Positions 29,101-44,100 of a stretch of DNA of 64,000 nucleotides are shown here, one piece after another (the stretch's first letter is position 1; every line of letters starts with the position of its first letter). The DNA is from Synchiropus splendidus. Taxonomy: Eukaryota; Chordata; Actinopteri; Syngnathiformes; Callionymidae. Position numbers and translations under genes: made by a program. The notes beneath the pieces were generated by a model. The model did no database searches. It saw nothing but the letters and a program-made list of their open reading frames with translations, and was not told the origin of the DNA. The stretch covers positions 13,280,001 through 13,344,000 of the forward strand of contig NC_071340.1 in NCBI RefSeq assembly GCF_027744825.2, written 5' to 3'.

Positions 29101-32100
29101 GTCGTGGTGCGTTTACTGTGTTATTACTGAATTGCATCACAGACTTCTTTTTAAGTGTCAAAAGCATAACAGGAGTCCTGGACAGCTAGTGCCAAACTCT
29201 GGCTATACAACCATGTTCGTTTTTTTCTGTGCCACCATTGTCACAACTAAGAATCAGCTGTAAATCCTCAGTCTTCCCGCCATCCTTTTATGACAAATAA
29301 CGATCTTTAAAATCCTCTTTGGCTGATAAAATTGGTTTAGGGGCCCCTCAAAATCGGCTCAGTCCATATCACAGCCGCTGTGAAAATACACATATTCCGA
29401 CATAAATTGTGGAATGCGTTTTATGGTCACATGTTGCACCTCCAGATGAAAGCAGTCAGGGAGCAGATAGGTATTAAAAGGTGAGAAAGGGGGGAAAAGG
29501 ATAAAGCAAGGGATGAGGTTAAGTGGATCTTACTTTGCCTCGAGTGCTAGTGCAATTATGGCCGCAGCCATGGGAGCTGAGGCCGACGTCCCCGTGTGAC
29601 TGTCTGTACACCGATGCCTCAGGTCTGTTGTGATCTGCACAGATGAGAGAGGCAGCAAAGAGATATTAAAAAATGGGAGACAGTTGAAAAATTACAGGAA
29701 TGAAAAAGGAGAAAGGACAAAGGCAGATAAAGAGAAATGCCAGGAGGGGGGGAAGACATGATAAAATAGAGGGTCATTGCCGATTTATGAGAGAATCCAA
29801 ACAATAAAATAGGAAAGATAAAGCAGTGACAGATTCGGTCGGCAAACTGAGAAGTGAAGCAACAAGGAGATCACACAAATTCCAGTCCTTACACACATCA
29901 TCAGTTTCTCCAAGAATTCGAGGAATCACTTCAGTGCCACAGGACAATCAAAGTCAAGCGGTATGAAGCACTAAAACACGTGAAATGACCACATGTTGAA
30001 ACGTCCATAGAGAGCTTGACCAACCTCCTGCCTGAGCCTCAAAGACCCAAAAACGTAGAGACAACCAGAGCGCACATGAAAAGCGTCCAACAGCAATAGA
30101 GGCAGTGAGGACACTATTTACGATGGTAGATTAGAGAGGCACTCAGCCAAATTTGGTTCAAATGTAAACGGACTGAGTCGGAGGGAAAGTGTTAAAAGTG
30201 TGTGTTTATGCAGCGGCTGTATGAGGAATGCGCTACAGCGTCAGGCAAGTGGCTCAAAGTCGTGCTGTGAATAATATTGGATCATGATTTGACCTTGAAA
30301 TCGCACCAGAGCTGCAACGGACTATAATTACTCCAAGGAAACCATTTCAAATCTGAAGTTATTACCCTACTTACTGGAATTCTCAATCTACAAATTACCA
30401 TATTTTATTGATAAGTTTATGAATTGGATTTGGGTTCTCATATATTAGGAATTCATATTATATACACACAATGTCACCAGATAACTTAATATGCTGTCTA
30501 CTACCACTCACAATGATGGCACCCGGCGAGAATCCTAGCTTCAGTTGTCTTTCACATCTCATTTAGAACAGTTACTTATCGGTTATCAAGTGTTGCACTC
30601 TTACAATCTTTCTGTCGTAGTTCTCTCCACTGCTGTAGGTGGTGGTCAGCGTGGACGAACACTCTTCCAGGTACCAGGGTTTGCGTCCACTCTCAGCTGT
30701 GCTGGAGATGGAGATGGTGTAGATGGAGTTGGTGTAACCGTCGCAAGAGCAGTGGTCTCTGCTCCGCCCCCCGTTCCCCGAGGCCCACACGAAGATGGAA
30801 CCACGACCCTTCCTGCCCTGATGGAACAAAGACACAAATAATGTGACGATTGATATTCAAGCTAGCCTCTCTCGGTAGTCGACACACGCCAGGAGGAGTT
30901 GACAGCGACAAACAGCAGCCTTTTTGAAATATCAATACAGCAGGTGAGATACAAGTACTGGCAGTTTAACCCTTGACTGAAGATGCTTCAAAACCCTGTA
31001 ACTCTTCCAAAGTTTAGCCTATCTCAAAGATTCAAACACCGACTGTAGGACAAAAACAACCAAAGCACTTTGCTCATAAAACATTCAATATCATATAAAT
31101 ATAATTTTGTAGCCCCCAGTTGGACCACCTATGAGGCTCAGCAGGCCATTAAGTGGAGAGACACGCAGGGTTCGAACAACAACTACTTTACGATTCATAC
31201 ATTGAAAAACAGAAAACAAGTGCTTTGAAATGACAGTGAAAATACACTGAACCCACGCAGCTACACCGATGTGTTCAGCGAGAGGGAGCAAGATGAGAGG
31301 AGACAGCAGGTGGAGACAGTTTAAGTGAGAAAAGGGAGCTGGAAAGTGATTTTATTTTTGAGACTGAGACGACCCTCAGGATCACCCAGTCCTAACACAG
31401 CAGCGGAAAACCTAGACATTGCAAAGTTGACAATGTTGAAAAATCAAGCTGCATTCTTTTGTTGCCACTTCTAGTAATCAATAAAAAAAAGTGACAAAAA
31501 TTATCTGATATCATAACACACTCATGCACGTCACATTTCTAACTGAAACATTCAGTCAAAATAGACCATACTGGGCAGTAGATTGTTGTAGTAAAAAGGT
31601 TTTAAGACGCAATCATTATCTGGCAGATTTGGGGTCTTCTGTCCTGATCAGGAAACCAACAACATTCAGCACTTTCAGAATTAAAACAGAAATTAAAACA
31701 AAAAGAAAAGTTACATGGCCCCTATTGAAAACTTCTTTAATTGCTTTCTATAATATCTATGTGGCTTTGGCTTGATGCCGCGCCAAAGTTCCACGAGGAG
31801 AATGAATTGTGATGCATGAGCGCTGGCAAGCAACAGAGGCACACAAAGAAATGAAGTCTCTGTTGTCTTCTGATAAGCAAGTGGCGCATTTCTGAGCTCC
31901 AGTGCATGAGTCAGGAGCAAACACCGAACGATGAGAGCGATGGAAATTAGCTTCATAGAGAATTTAACATGAAGATGGAGCCAATGACAAACTGAGGATG
32001 AGGAGAGACAGAGGACGACAGTCTCGCGTGCAACACAAAGAGGATTCACAGCCAAGGTGATAGTCAACTAATACATCATAATAGACAAATGTGCATCAAC

Positions 32101-35100
32101 GGAACTTAAATTTTTAAATATTCCACTCAGTCTGACTGTGGTGTTTCAAAGGCTCCAGTCTTCTCTAGGAGTTCTCCAGCGTCAGCCACACTCCCTTAAC
32201 ATTACCGGCAGCAGGAGGCCACGAAAGAACGCAGCAGCTCTAGTCAGACAGACGTCACCCTCACCTCTGTGGCATCCGTAGGCCGACCTGTCAGGAGGCA
32301 GAGTGGCTCTCCAGCGCTCCATCACAGATCACCTTTTTTATGCTTCAGCATCTCTCAGTCTCACTGTGCCTGCTGATCCATCTGTCACCTACTCAAACCT
32401 CACATCTGCCTGGCCAAAGAGCAGCAGGCCAACTGTAGCAAAGGTTATGTGCAGTTTAAATACCTTCTATTCCACTCACAGAGGCAACAGGGAGTCGAAA
32501 TTATCTGACCTGCTTTGCACGAACACACTGTGCCTTAAAATGTTCAATAGAATGATGTATTGGTAGCGATACCAGTGTGTCATTAGCACACATCTTTCTT
32601 TCTGAGCTCAAGTAGTGTTACCAGGGTCTAAACATATGTAGGTGACACAAGCAATGCAATGTATGTCAGCTCATCAAAACCAAACCCATTCATTTCAGGT
32701 CTAGAAGGTGCACACACACACACACACAGAGATTAGAGTCAACAGTTTCCAATTGTTCATGTAAAAATGCTGCACACTTGCCTAGCCTGTCGCTGAAATC
32801 AGTATGAAGTCTGCAAAACCTGCTCTTGACTCGGAAGACAAGTTATGAACACAAGTGAGTTGAAAACATTTGATCTCATCTGTGAGATATAGGCCCTCCA
32901 GAATATTCTCCAAAACATAGGTCAGAGTAGATTAAAGAAATGTGTTATCCTGAAAGTCACACCCTTCTAGCGACAACATGAAGTACACCAATAGTTAAAT
33001 CTTTGAGCAGAGCTCACCATGCGAATGCCGTTCTCAAAGGCTTGCCTGGCCAGAGAGGCCGGCCCGTCCACTGTCTTCCCGTCGTCATCTGGTCCCCAGC
33101 TGGCGCTGTATATGTCGATGTGTTGAGGCTGCAGACTCAGAGATTTGGCCTCCACCATGTCTGTTACGTCTCCATCCAGCATTCGAACACCTGAAATATG
33201 AGTGGAGCCTTCTTGATCTCCCATCATTCACAGCAGGTGACCCATCAAAGAAATGAGTGAGGGGCAGTACAGCTCCGGCTGATCGAACACAGACCTATGT
33301 TGCCACTTCTGCAGTTAAACACTTTGTTCTTGGTTCCTTGTTAAGCTTACTAAACTGCTTCTCATTCCTGCACAATAAAAAGTAGTGCCATGGTTATGGT
33401 TTCCTCTTTATACACCAAATCAATCGTTTGCATCACTCAGGTTTGCATCAGGACAGGAAATGGAGTCTTCTTATGTCTTTACATGTTCTTCACAATTTGA
33501 GGTGCAATGACAATAAAGGCCATTTGTTCTATTCCATTTCCTGAAGTCACAAAATAGCAGTCTGCTTACAGTACGGCTTGTGTTGTAGTGATTATGATGG
33601 ACACAAATGCGCTCCTGTATTGGTGAAGGATCACTCACCACCTATCCTTGCGTTGTAGGCAATACCCACAATGCAGTGGGAGTTGTTTGCAGCAGCAGCT
33701 ACTTCGCCGGCACATCGTGTCCCATGTCTGAGAAAGAAAGGTTCAAAACACAGAAGTCAATACCAGAAAATACACCAATAATATCCCAACATACTCAGGG
33801 TGAATCAAATTGTTGGAGAGGAGGAGAGTTAAATCATATTTCAATTCAAATAGCTTTCGCAATGCTGGACAAGTAGATGGTCAACTCAGGACCATGTCTC
33901 AAACTCCTGGTCCAAAGCTGATTTAACGTGGCCCAGAATAGACTGAATGAGAGTCTCCTGCCTCTAGATGGCAGTGTCTCCACCACTGTCTGTTCTCTAA
34001 CAAGGAACGATTAACAATGTTAACAACAGTATCGCAAAATATCCAAAGAGATGGATGCAGAACAAAAACAGTACAATACAGACGTAAACATAAAATGATT
34101 TTAAGCAGAAAGAAAAAAAAGGGATTGGAAAAGAGGTAGAAATCTCACATTGGAGAGCAATACCGACTTCAGTTTAAAAACAGAGAAAACAATGCACCCA
34201 GAAAACTACTCTATTATGACTCAAGGAAACCAAAACAAACAAATCTCAGAAGGATATGACCACACAAATAACCTATGCAAGCACAGACACACTTTAACAG
34301 AACAGTGTTCAAGAACATATACAGTCGCACGGATATAGACACAACCAAGGCAGAAAAACTCCACTAGACACTAACACGCCAACAAACATCCTATACAAAT
34401 AAACATACTCTTTAAAAAAATAGACTCACAAGTATGCATAGCATTCAAAAATAAACACCAGTTAAGACAAACACAAGATCAAGGACTCATGGGAACCCAC
34501 AATGACAAACACACAAGGAAACCCACAAACAAATGTACGTAAACAACAACAAGAACAGAAACACATTGGCGCACACACAGAAAAAAAATGTACCCAGAGA
34601 CACCAAAGTCTTTTTTAGGCTGTGGCAAAGACTTTTAAGACACAAACACACACAAGGTCACATTCCAGCAGTAAACGTAGTGGTGGCAATGGTCTGGGGT
34701 CAGCGACCAGCACAAACAAACACAAGTGGGTTTCAAACCGCCGCCTCCTTAAAAGCAGAACTTTTTGGATCCGAACTTGCAGACTGACACGCATCTCCCA
34801 CAGGGAACATCTGCATCACAACACCCTCCTCCTCCTCCCCAAGGAAACGGCTCCAACTGCCGCCATGGAAACAGGGCATCCAAACATTGAGCTTCCCAGT
34901 CACATGGAAGTTTTTTAAATCCAGCAAAGAACCCCAGCTAAGGGAAACCCATTCCACAAATGATCCACAGGGAACTGCAACATCCCCAAGCCGCAGATCA
35001 AATCTATGCACATCGAAAATCCAATGACAGGCAAGCAAACATTCCATATGCATCCCATGATAGTGCTTTCTAATCTTGAAAGGAATCTTCACCATCATTT

Positions 35101-38100
35101 CCCAGAACTTCTACCGCAAAAATGACTTAAACTGAGAATTCTTTATTTTTATCATTAATATTCTTTGTTATTAATAGAGCCATGGTTTTCCACAGTCTAA
35201 ACAAAATCACACACAAAGATATTATAATCTAAAATATGATAGTTTGACTCTGATTAGTTGACTTTATTAGGATTGCAAAAGAAAAAAAATCGAATTGAGT
35301 TTAGAAAGATAAAACACCCAGTAACATAAAAATGATATGAAATTAATGTCATAAGCAAACTATGACTCTAAATGACAGATTAGAGCGAATGAATCGTAGC
35401 GAGTATCAAGCTAGAAACACTATTATTAGCTCCAGTGTGGAGCTCATACCCTGGCTGCACTGTTGGACGAGGGGTTGGACTTGTTTCAGGATTTTTTATC
35501 AAAGAAGACGTCACTTTGATTTCATACGACGCACTACATTTGTTACATGCCTTGGTTGCAGCAAAGCCTTCCCATCTGGTGTGTCATTTATGTGGCCTGC
35601 TGGCAGGATCTGAGCTAATAAAAGCGACTACATGCACATCTCCCTTCAAGCGTCGTTCATGCCGACTTTCATTAGCATTACGTTTGGATTAGTATCTTTG
35701 CATGTTGACTAGTTTGGGGCGAAGAAAAAATATCACTGTACTGATATGATCTGTTTTCATATTCAATTTCACTTATAAGAAATGACGCTGCCCCAGAGAT
35801 GCCAGAACTCAGATGAAAACTAAAAGGGAACCATCAAACTTTCTAAGCAGAAACAGTCACAAAACAAAAAGTAACTCGTGATGACTGACTTGTTCTCGTT
35901 GGTGGCGTCGTATCGCGGCATTGGGTCCATATCGTTGCCGTTGACATCAAAACTGGCCATGGGGTCCTGGAAGAAAATGGAAAAAAAAACATTAAGTAAG
36001 AAATGGTTCAACAGCTGACAAGATGTGACAACCATTGTTTGTTGTAGCGACCACATTTTTTTTTTTGCTTTCTACTGAATGCAATCAGTGCTCCTCTAAT
36101 CCTCAGAGACGCTCGGGCCTTTAGCATAAACAAGCTAAAGCAGCGGCATGACTTTATTAGAGCAGCACTGGCAGATGAGGTCCGTTTCTTTGATGCCTCA
36201 GTAACTCAAAATACTTGTAATGAAATATGACCCGTAAAGCTGTCAAAGACAAAGTGAATCCAGGCATCCAAAACCTGATATTTAATAATCAATTGGACTG
36301 CTACTGAAGATTTGAAATAAAAACACCACAGCTCAAGACACAATACATCCACTCAAGACATAAGAAAAAAGTACAGCGGTGCATGAACAAAGTATTTCTA
36401 CCGATAGATGCACCAATCCAGTATGTGTGTCAGTACTTCAGCGACAAGAAGTAAAACTGATAACAGTGTTGCTTGAAATATTCTAAATAAAAGTACAGCA
36501 AATAACAAAATACTTGGAAGCTAGAATTAAGAAACTAAACAGTTGACCATACCAAACAATAGACATGTTCATGACTACTTTATTTATAAGAAGAAGCCTT
36601 AAACACATTTGTTTGTCCTGTAAAAGTTCATATCTCAATGCAGTGTCGCAGAGAGTCAAAAATCACACACATACACACTCACGTAGTTCTGAGCAAGGTC
36701 CGGGTGGTTCCTCTCAATTCCGTCGTCTAATATGGTCACCACCACATCTTTACCCGTGTAGCCCCTTTTCCACGCGCCCATGATGTTCATGTCCGACTGG
36801 CAGTTGTGCACATCGTCGTTGCAGTGCTAAGGAGACAAGCGGCTATTAAACAGTCCATTCCAACTGGAGCTGAGATATGCTATGATACAAGATATAGCAA
36901 TTGTGGAACGCAACTGTATGGAAACTAACAGGCTGGTTCCATGGATGGAAATTCAATTGCATTTTGCAAAACATGAATTATTTGCATGTTAATAATCAGT
37001 AAATGTGCAGATTTTAAGAGTGAACTTTAAGTGACCTTTCCAGGGGTCAATGCAGTCACAAGGCGCTTCTCAGTATTGTATGATGAATTACTGGCTAATA
37101 TGCTGCTAAAATATATATATATATATATAGTTTTTAATATATATAGATTTTATATATATTACAATGGTATATTCATTGTAAGACATGTACCCTAATCTAA
37201 AGTGTAAACATGATTTCTTAGACGTAAACATTGACTATGACCATCATTTTAGAGTAATCTTTCTTCATCAATTAATCTGCTTCTCTCTTTTTTTTTACTG
37301 CCTGAAAAAACAAGAGTTAAATGACAGTTAAACAACTGAAGCGGCTCAGCAACCCACTTTTAGGCACAACACAGAATCACAGTCCTCAGGAACCGACCTG
37401 ATTTGAAACCGAAGAAGTTGGAGGTGGACCTCAACGAGCCAGAACAAGTTGAGTAACTGTAATGATTGGTACCTTTTTAAACTGAGAGTGAGATTACCTT
37501 GTGTTCACTCAGTTTTACTTGAGGGTTAAATTGTGGGTTCATAGTGAGCGGGGAGTGGTTCCTGTCAAGGCAGGCACCTTAACTTCCACCTGCCGGAAAC
37601 ACTGGTATTGGCCTCTAAAATCCAAGTCCTCGATCACCAGTTGCTTCCTCAGACATTACTTAATCAGTACGACTCATAGTAGCAAAATGAGAATACCGCA
37701 TGAGAAGTTTGATATAAATTGGCTGCACAGTGATAATTGAAATGTTAAAATAAACATCCACTGAGCGGTAACAGTGAACATTTCCACCTCATTCGAAATA
37801 AGCACCGCATCACTTCCCGTCCAGCTGGCCATGGATCCGTCTGAACATGTCAACATTGGGTGGAATAACACCGGTATTGCAGCAGATTTAGTGATCCATC
37901 ACTACAACTGTTTTTCTCTGTCCTCGATTCAGGCTCCTGGCACGTCAACAAGAGCGTCAGCCAATCCAAATAAAAACGATAGGAGATATATTTTGGACAC
38001 ACAAATGTTTGACTGAGATGCCAGAACGATGAGCTACGTGACAACAGAGGGAGGACTTTACAGAGCCTTGGATCTGTGAGTCGTGATTTTTGTTTATAAC

Positions 38101-41100
38101 AACGGGCATTCTGGAAAATTCATTTGAGAACTATAGGTCAAAGTATTTGCACTTATCTGCGCCAAGTTAAGAATTGACAGAGCTGGCAATACAGGCGCAG
38201 ATAAGAGTGCTCATCTAATGGGCTCAGGCCGAACACCACGTGACAGGACTTCAACTCTCTTTACGTCTAGATAGAGCTGTACAGAGCACAGATCAACTGG
38301 TGTCATAATTCCGCAGAATGATTCATCCCGCTCCCTTGTATGGCATGCTGTGCTCCTTTAATAACCTTTGACCTACAGTGTGTGAGTGAAACACCATCAG
38401 ACTGAACTGTAAAGAATCTTGAAGGTGGGCATACTCACAATGTACCACATACTGCTCCACTTGGCATCATTATAGAATATGCTGCTCTGGGACGGACTGC
38501 TGTGGACGAGGCTGGACTGATAAAGGGGCGGGGATGGTTTGTAATCCCTCTTTATCCTCCTCTTGACCACCTGCTGTTGTATCCACTGCACCTGAAACAC
38601 AAACACGCGGTGGTAGGTTATAGGACGGTGCGAATCTTGACGTTTGACCCTCAGATGACAACAGATTGTGTTTCATATTCAAACCCAATTGGGTTTTCTG
38701 AACATTCCATAGAGTATGTGACATTTAAAATATTTCTCTTACTCATTACTTGGATCAGAAAGAGTGTTAATATATGAGGGAAAGCTAAAGAAACTTTTTA
38801 TTTTAAGATTCTACCACGGCAGGAGCCAGGATTCAAATAAAATAAGTTGATCCAAAAGAGCTAATATTATAAACAATTTTTTGATTGCACCAAATGACTT
38901 CATTTTTCAGCTCCCTCCCGCAGCATTAACATGTGATCTGTGGAGAAACCTTTTTTTTCTGTATGAGCAATCCAAACCTCCCTGTGAGGTCAGCATACCA
39001 ACACAAGCTATTGCTCATCTGTTGCCCTCCACCTCCGACCAAAGATTCTCCATGATGATCCATCATCTGTCCAATGTCTAACCAGCTGATTTTTATTAAT
39101 AAGAAGAACTTTTTTTTTATTTTAGGAGGATTTGAAAAGAAGGTTTGTAGCAGTGAAGGCGTCATCTACAGTTGTGGCCCAATAAATCAGTGTTCGGGAT
39201 GAAAACACCCTGGAAGGAAACCTGACTGCATAATTATAAGAACTTGAGACTTTCCATAGAAGAGGACTTCCATCTCAGACTCCAACAGGAGTCACGACCT
39301 GGAGGCCGTGACAAATGACAATGGACGGCTTTTGTTTTTTCTTCTTCACTTACAAGGTGCAGTACAGCGAGCTCATCACTGCACCGACTGTGCCACCAAA
39401 TTCACGCTCCATTGACTTTTTCATTTACAGTTGAGCCGAGCGTTCTCTCCTACTGGGGGCACAAACATTTGTGTTTGGGAGTCATCAGCACCACAAACTG
39501 GCCGTTTAGTGAGAGATGATGAGACGAATCTAGATTGATCACAGAATAGTTGAGTGAACAAAAGGTCAGCAAAACGGCGAGGAATCAGAATTACTTTGCT
39601 AGTGAGCAAGAAAAAGGTTTAACTATATTTTTCAAAAATGCATCGGTCACAAGTCCAGCTATGGTGCGTGTGTAACATTTACAACTCAATAAACAAAAAT
39701 CATTGACTCTCATGAAGACTGTGTTTGACCCCAGGGGTTTAAATAAAGCTACAAATTTCAGCATGATGAGATTTGTTTTAAAACCAGGACAGCTCTACTC
39801 TTGGCGCTCTCCAGCGTGCCGAAGCTCCAGACTGAAGAGTCTCGCAGGTCACATCAATCTCTCAAATGTTACGAGCTCACGTCAAGGCGAAAGAAATTCC
39901 TCGGTAGGAATTTTGCTGCACTTTCGCCATTCTTGGAACGAGGTGCCTGGACGCGCAGGCTTGGCTTTGGTCATCCTCCTAGAGACTTTTGTGTTTAGTC
40001 TAGCTGAGGTCTGGCAGATTTTGATCTGCCGAAAAGTAGTCCAACATTTACGTACATCAGTTACAGAAACGCCACAAAATGAATTACAACTTGGATTTCC
40101 CTGACGCAAACATGGCAGCGGGCTGGAGGCAGAGAAATTAATATTTAGGAGGAATATAATCTGAGAAACTTTCACATTAGCACATTCATTTTTAATAGGG
40201 GGAAATAAGCACATGTTTGGATGAAATAAAACACATGGCAGGAGTTTGTTATTTAACACTATTCACATTAAGTAAGTCTTGCTGAAATAACATAACTGCG
40301 CCCTCAAATTTATGCAAGATAAACAAGCCAGATGCAGTTTATTTCGTTTTGTTAATTATAATAGAGTCAAGCTGCGAACCGTGCCTGCAGGCAACAGACA
40401 ATGATGGACGTGTCTTGATCATCCCAGTTCCCTCTCAGCTTCTCATTGGCAAATTGATGGAAAGATTATTTTTAAAGTGGCTGACAATACTTGAAAGAAA
40501 CCCACTCTCGCAGTTTATGGATCAACAAGACCCATAAGCTAATGCTAGCAGATAGTAAGTGCAGTAGTAGTGCTTGTCTTAAATGAACAACGCACGACAA
40601 TACACCATCTGATCGTTCTACTCTTTCACTTCACAATCAACACCTATAAATAACATTGGTGTTTACATTATAAAATGAATGTAGTGTTGTGTCGTAGCAT
40701 GTACTTTCCTTTTAACAGAGTGTATTAATAATTTCATAGCTTAGCTTCATTACTAATAGTCTGAAGGGGACACACACACAAGGACCTTAAGTTTTGTTTG
40801 GTTTTTTTTTTTTGTCAGAAACCCAACACATGATCATAAAAAATGAGCCCTGAATATTAAGTCAGTGGTGCGGCCCAAGAATGCACACGATACCCGAGCA
40901 CAGATCGAGAAGTTCGTCCTCCAAGGCAGAAATATCGCTTGACACCTCGAGACAAAAAGTGGGACCATCACAACAAGCGGAAAACACAACTTGCAACACT
41001 CAAGTGCATTAGAATGGAGTTTTTATGTGATTTCTTTTTTAATAGTGAGTTTTACTTCTCGGAATTAAAAAACTAGTTTCTCTGTCAGATGACTTCATTG

Positions 41101-44100
41101 GCTCCATTCCGTTCCACGTCACAAGTCTGGAGCGATCAGCTCTCCCCCCCATTTTTGGTCATCAATACTGATCATGGTTAACATTTACAATTGCCCATAA
41201 CAACTGTGTCTGGAGCCTATGATCACTCTCCAGACATGAGGATTCTCTAGAATCATCTCATATGACTTGAGATGCCCAGGCCATCCTGGGTCGGGAACCA
41301 TTATCATGTGTGTGGTTTGCTCCACCATAACCACCTGCAGCCCACTGTACTGCCTGTAACAGTTCTATCTTTGAGACTCTTTTAAAGAACTTAAAAACCT
41401 TATCCATTTCAGATGGGTTTTTTTCATATCCACTAGGTTTTACACATTGGAATTGTTTAAGAAGAGGACTGTGAAACAGTAAACAGGCACTGAGAGGAGA
41501 CCATACAATGAAGCCAAGTTCTGTTGTATTAGGAAATCAATACATAAATGCTTAAGCAACATAACCGCTCTACTCGATTCTTTTGGGAGCCAGAGTGATT
41601 GTTGGGGGAAAAAAACACAGGCCCATCATCACATCGATACAGCTGCAGGAGAAAGAGGAAGGACTCGCGAGAGAAAAATAGAAATCGCCGACTTAATGAC
41701 TGCAGAGCGATTATCTGATATCACTATTGAAACACTCGAGCCTCCTCTCTGGAGATTTCAAGAGAGAGAGGCAGCGTGGCGAGATAAGACGAGGAGAGTC
41801 CCAGTCCTAGTCAATAACAAACAAAAGAAATGGTCTGTGGCGCACAGCTGAAAGAACAAAACAAGAAGGAGCAAAAGAGAAAGTGGTGGGAGACTAACTC
41901 AGGTTTTTAGGTTATAAAACTCACCACTTTTTTTAGAATGTAACAGATAATTTCAAGTTGGACCTTTATTTTTGTTAGTAACGCCAAGCTGTGTTCTTTT
42001 TCAACCCAAAGTCACAGCACGATAGCGCTTGTGATTTTTGAGGCTCTCCATTGTGATCAGTATGGCAACTATTCCAGCAGAAAAAAGTTCTATCATTCTA
42101 TGCTGAAATGCAAGACGAAATAACTTGTGTGACCACAAAAAAGAATCCAACATTTTTTATGATTGTATTTTTTTTTATACAGTTTATATAAACTCAAATT
42201 TTCAGTCTGCAGCTCTCCATCATCATGGATGTTTTGGTTATGACATCAGTCTGCAATGATTAGTGCAGTGAAAAAAAAAATTAAACTTTATACTTGACTG
42301 ATCTGTGTTATTTAATCAAAATTAATCCCTTAAAGTCCCAGCACTAAAACAAAAGTCACACAAAAATTAGGAAGCCAGCAATGAATTTCAGCCATACATT
42401 CAACAGTGTGAAAAAAAGAGCCACACAGCAAGTATCACTTTATCCGAACCAAGTCTGTTACCGCAGCTCTGAATGTCTGTTTCATCTCTGTCCAAGAAAA
42501 ATGCCATCTCAAAATTGATATCGATTTAAAAGGTGGGGGGTATTTTATATGCTCACACAGGAAGGAAGCACTCTGAAGTTTGATGATGAGTAAATATGGC
42601 ATTTCAACACAGGCATTAGAAAGCACATCGTGATGGGAAAAAATTGACTTCAAGAAATGTGCGAGATTTTACTCTTCCTCCACAATATGCATGTACCAGC
42701 CAATGATGGAGATGGAGCAGACAGAGTCTAGATGTATTTTCATGTACGGCTCTTATCGATGGCTTATTGGTAACACATGGTGTTCAAAAAGTATTCTGTT
42801 CTACTAAACACTCAAAGGTTTAACCATTTGCTCTAGCTAGCATGCAAACACAACAACCTTCTCTTCACCCCCTGTATGCAACCTACAGATCTGAAACAAC
42901 TAATCTTCTGTCTTCACATTCAGTTTGTCATTTTTGTTTGTATGTTTCATTCAAGAAGTGGTCATCAGGAGAAAACTGCTGACCTTGATGGGATCAGACA
43001 CAGTTAGCTTCATAGGACCAAGACCGTCAAAATGTTATCTAAATGCACACACAAAGATTCTGTCCCAGTGCTGATCAAGATCATCCACCCAGCTAAAAAA
43101 CAAAGTGGGTCCATCACAACCAGCGGAAAGCACAACTTGCAACATGGAAGAGCATCGGAGGATGAAGTCACTGAGGTTGAAGGTGGAGATGTCAGTTGGA
43201 TAATGAGGCAACATTTAAAATAACATCCAAGAAACCAACTTTTTCTTTAAAAAAAAAGAACCCAGAACATTGGAATCCTAAAGAAACTTCTGCCTTGAGC
43301 GTGAAAACACTGCCCTCTATCAAGGCCGTGGGAAACAGTGAGTCTACATTTGATCAGTTTCAGCCATCGACCAGACTTCTGTCAACACTGTCTCTGCCTC
43401 ATCCTTCCTTTCAGGTGATCTCATGTTGATGCTTCAGTTCTCCATGGATACCAATCTGACGGCGCTTGTTCATCTCCAGATTATGATTTCATAACCAGCA
43501 GTGATCGCCAGGATAAATAGAAGACGCATTTTAACAGTCATTATCTTATCAGTGACATGCCTGCGGCTCCAAACAATGACAGAACCTTCAGACCAGGATC
43601 CATCCTGTTTTTCATTTCACAGTTAAGAAATGAAGCTGAGGTGACATCACAGTAAATCCCTGCCACGTTACATTAAAGCATTTCCCAGCAGAAATCGTGT
43701 GAATATGTGCTCTAATGTGCCAGACCTCTGTTTCCTCAGAACATTCTAAGTTGGTAAGCAGCAACAGTTCTACCCCTGTGGTCCATTTCCATTCACCACG
43801 CACTCACATTTGTCGGGTTAAACGGGTAATAGCCAATCATCTCTCCACAACAGACTGTGGTGGAGCTGACTGAGATCACACAGCAGCAGGAGTGTTGGTA
43901 GCTGAATACCTTCTAGTCATTTTTGTCCGCAGTTAAGAACCATTAGGCTTGACAGCAATGTAAAAGACCAAAGCAAAGCTTCATGCGACCCCAATACTCA
44001 TAATGGTCCCAGTCCCACTGGTCCAACAGGTCTTGAACGACCTGAACCATTTCTGTACATATCATCCACAGAGTATTACTGTTGTTAAAAGTCAACCAAT

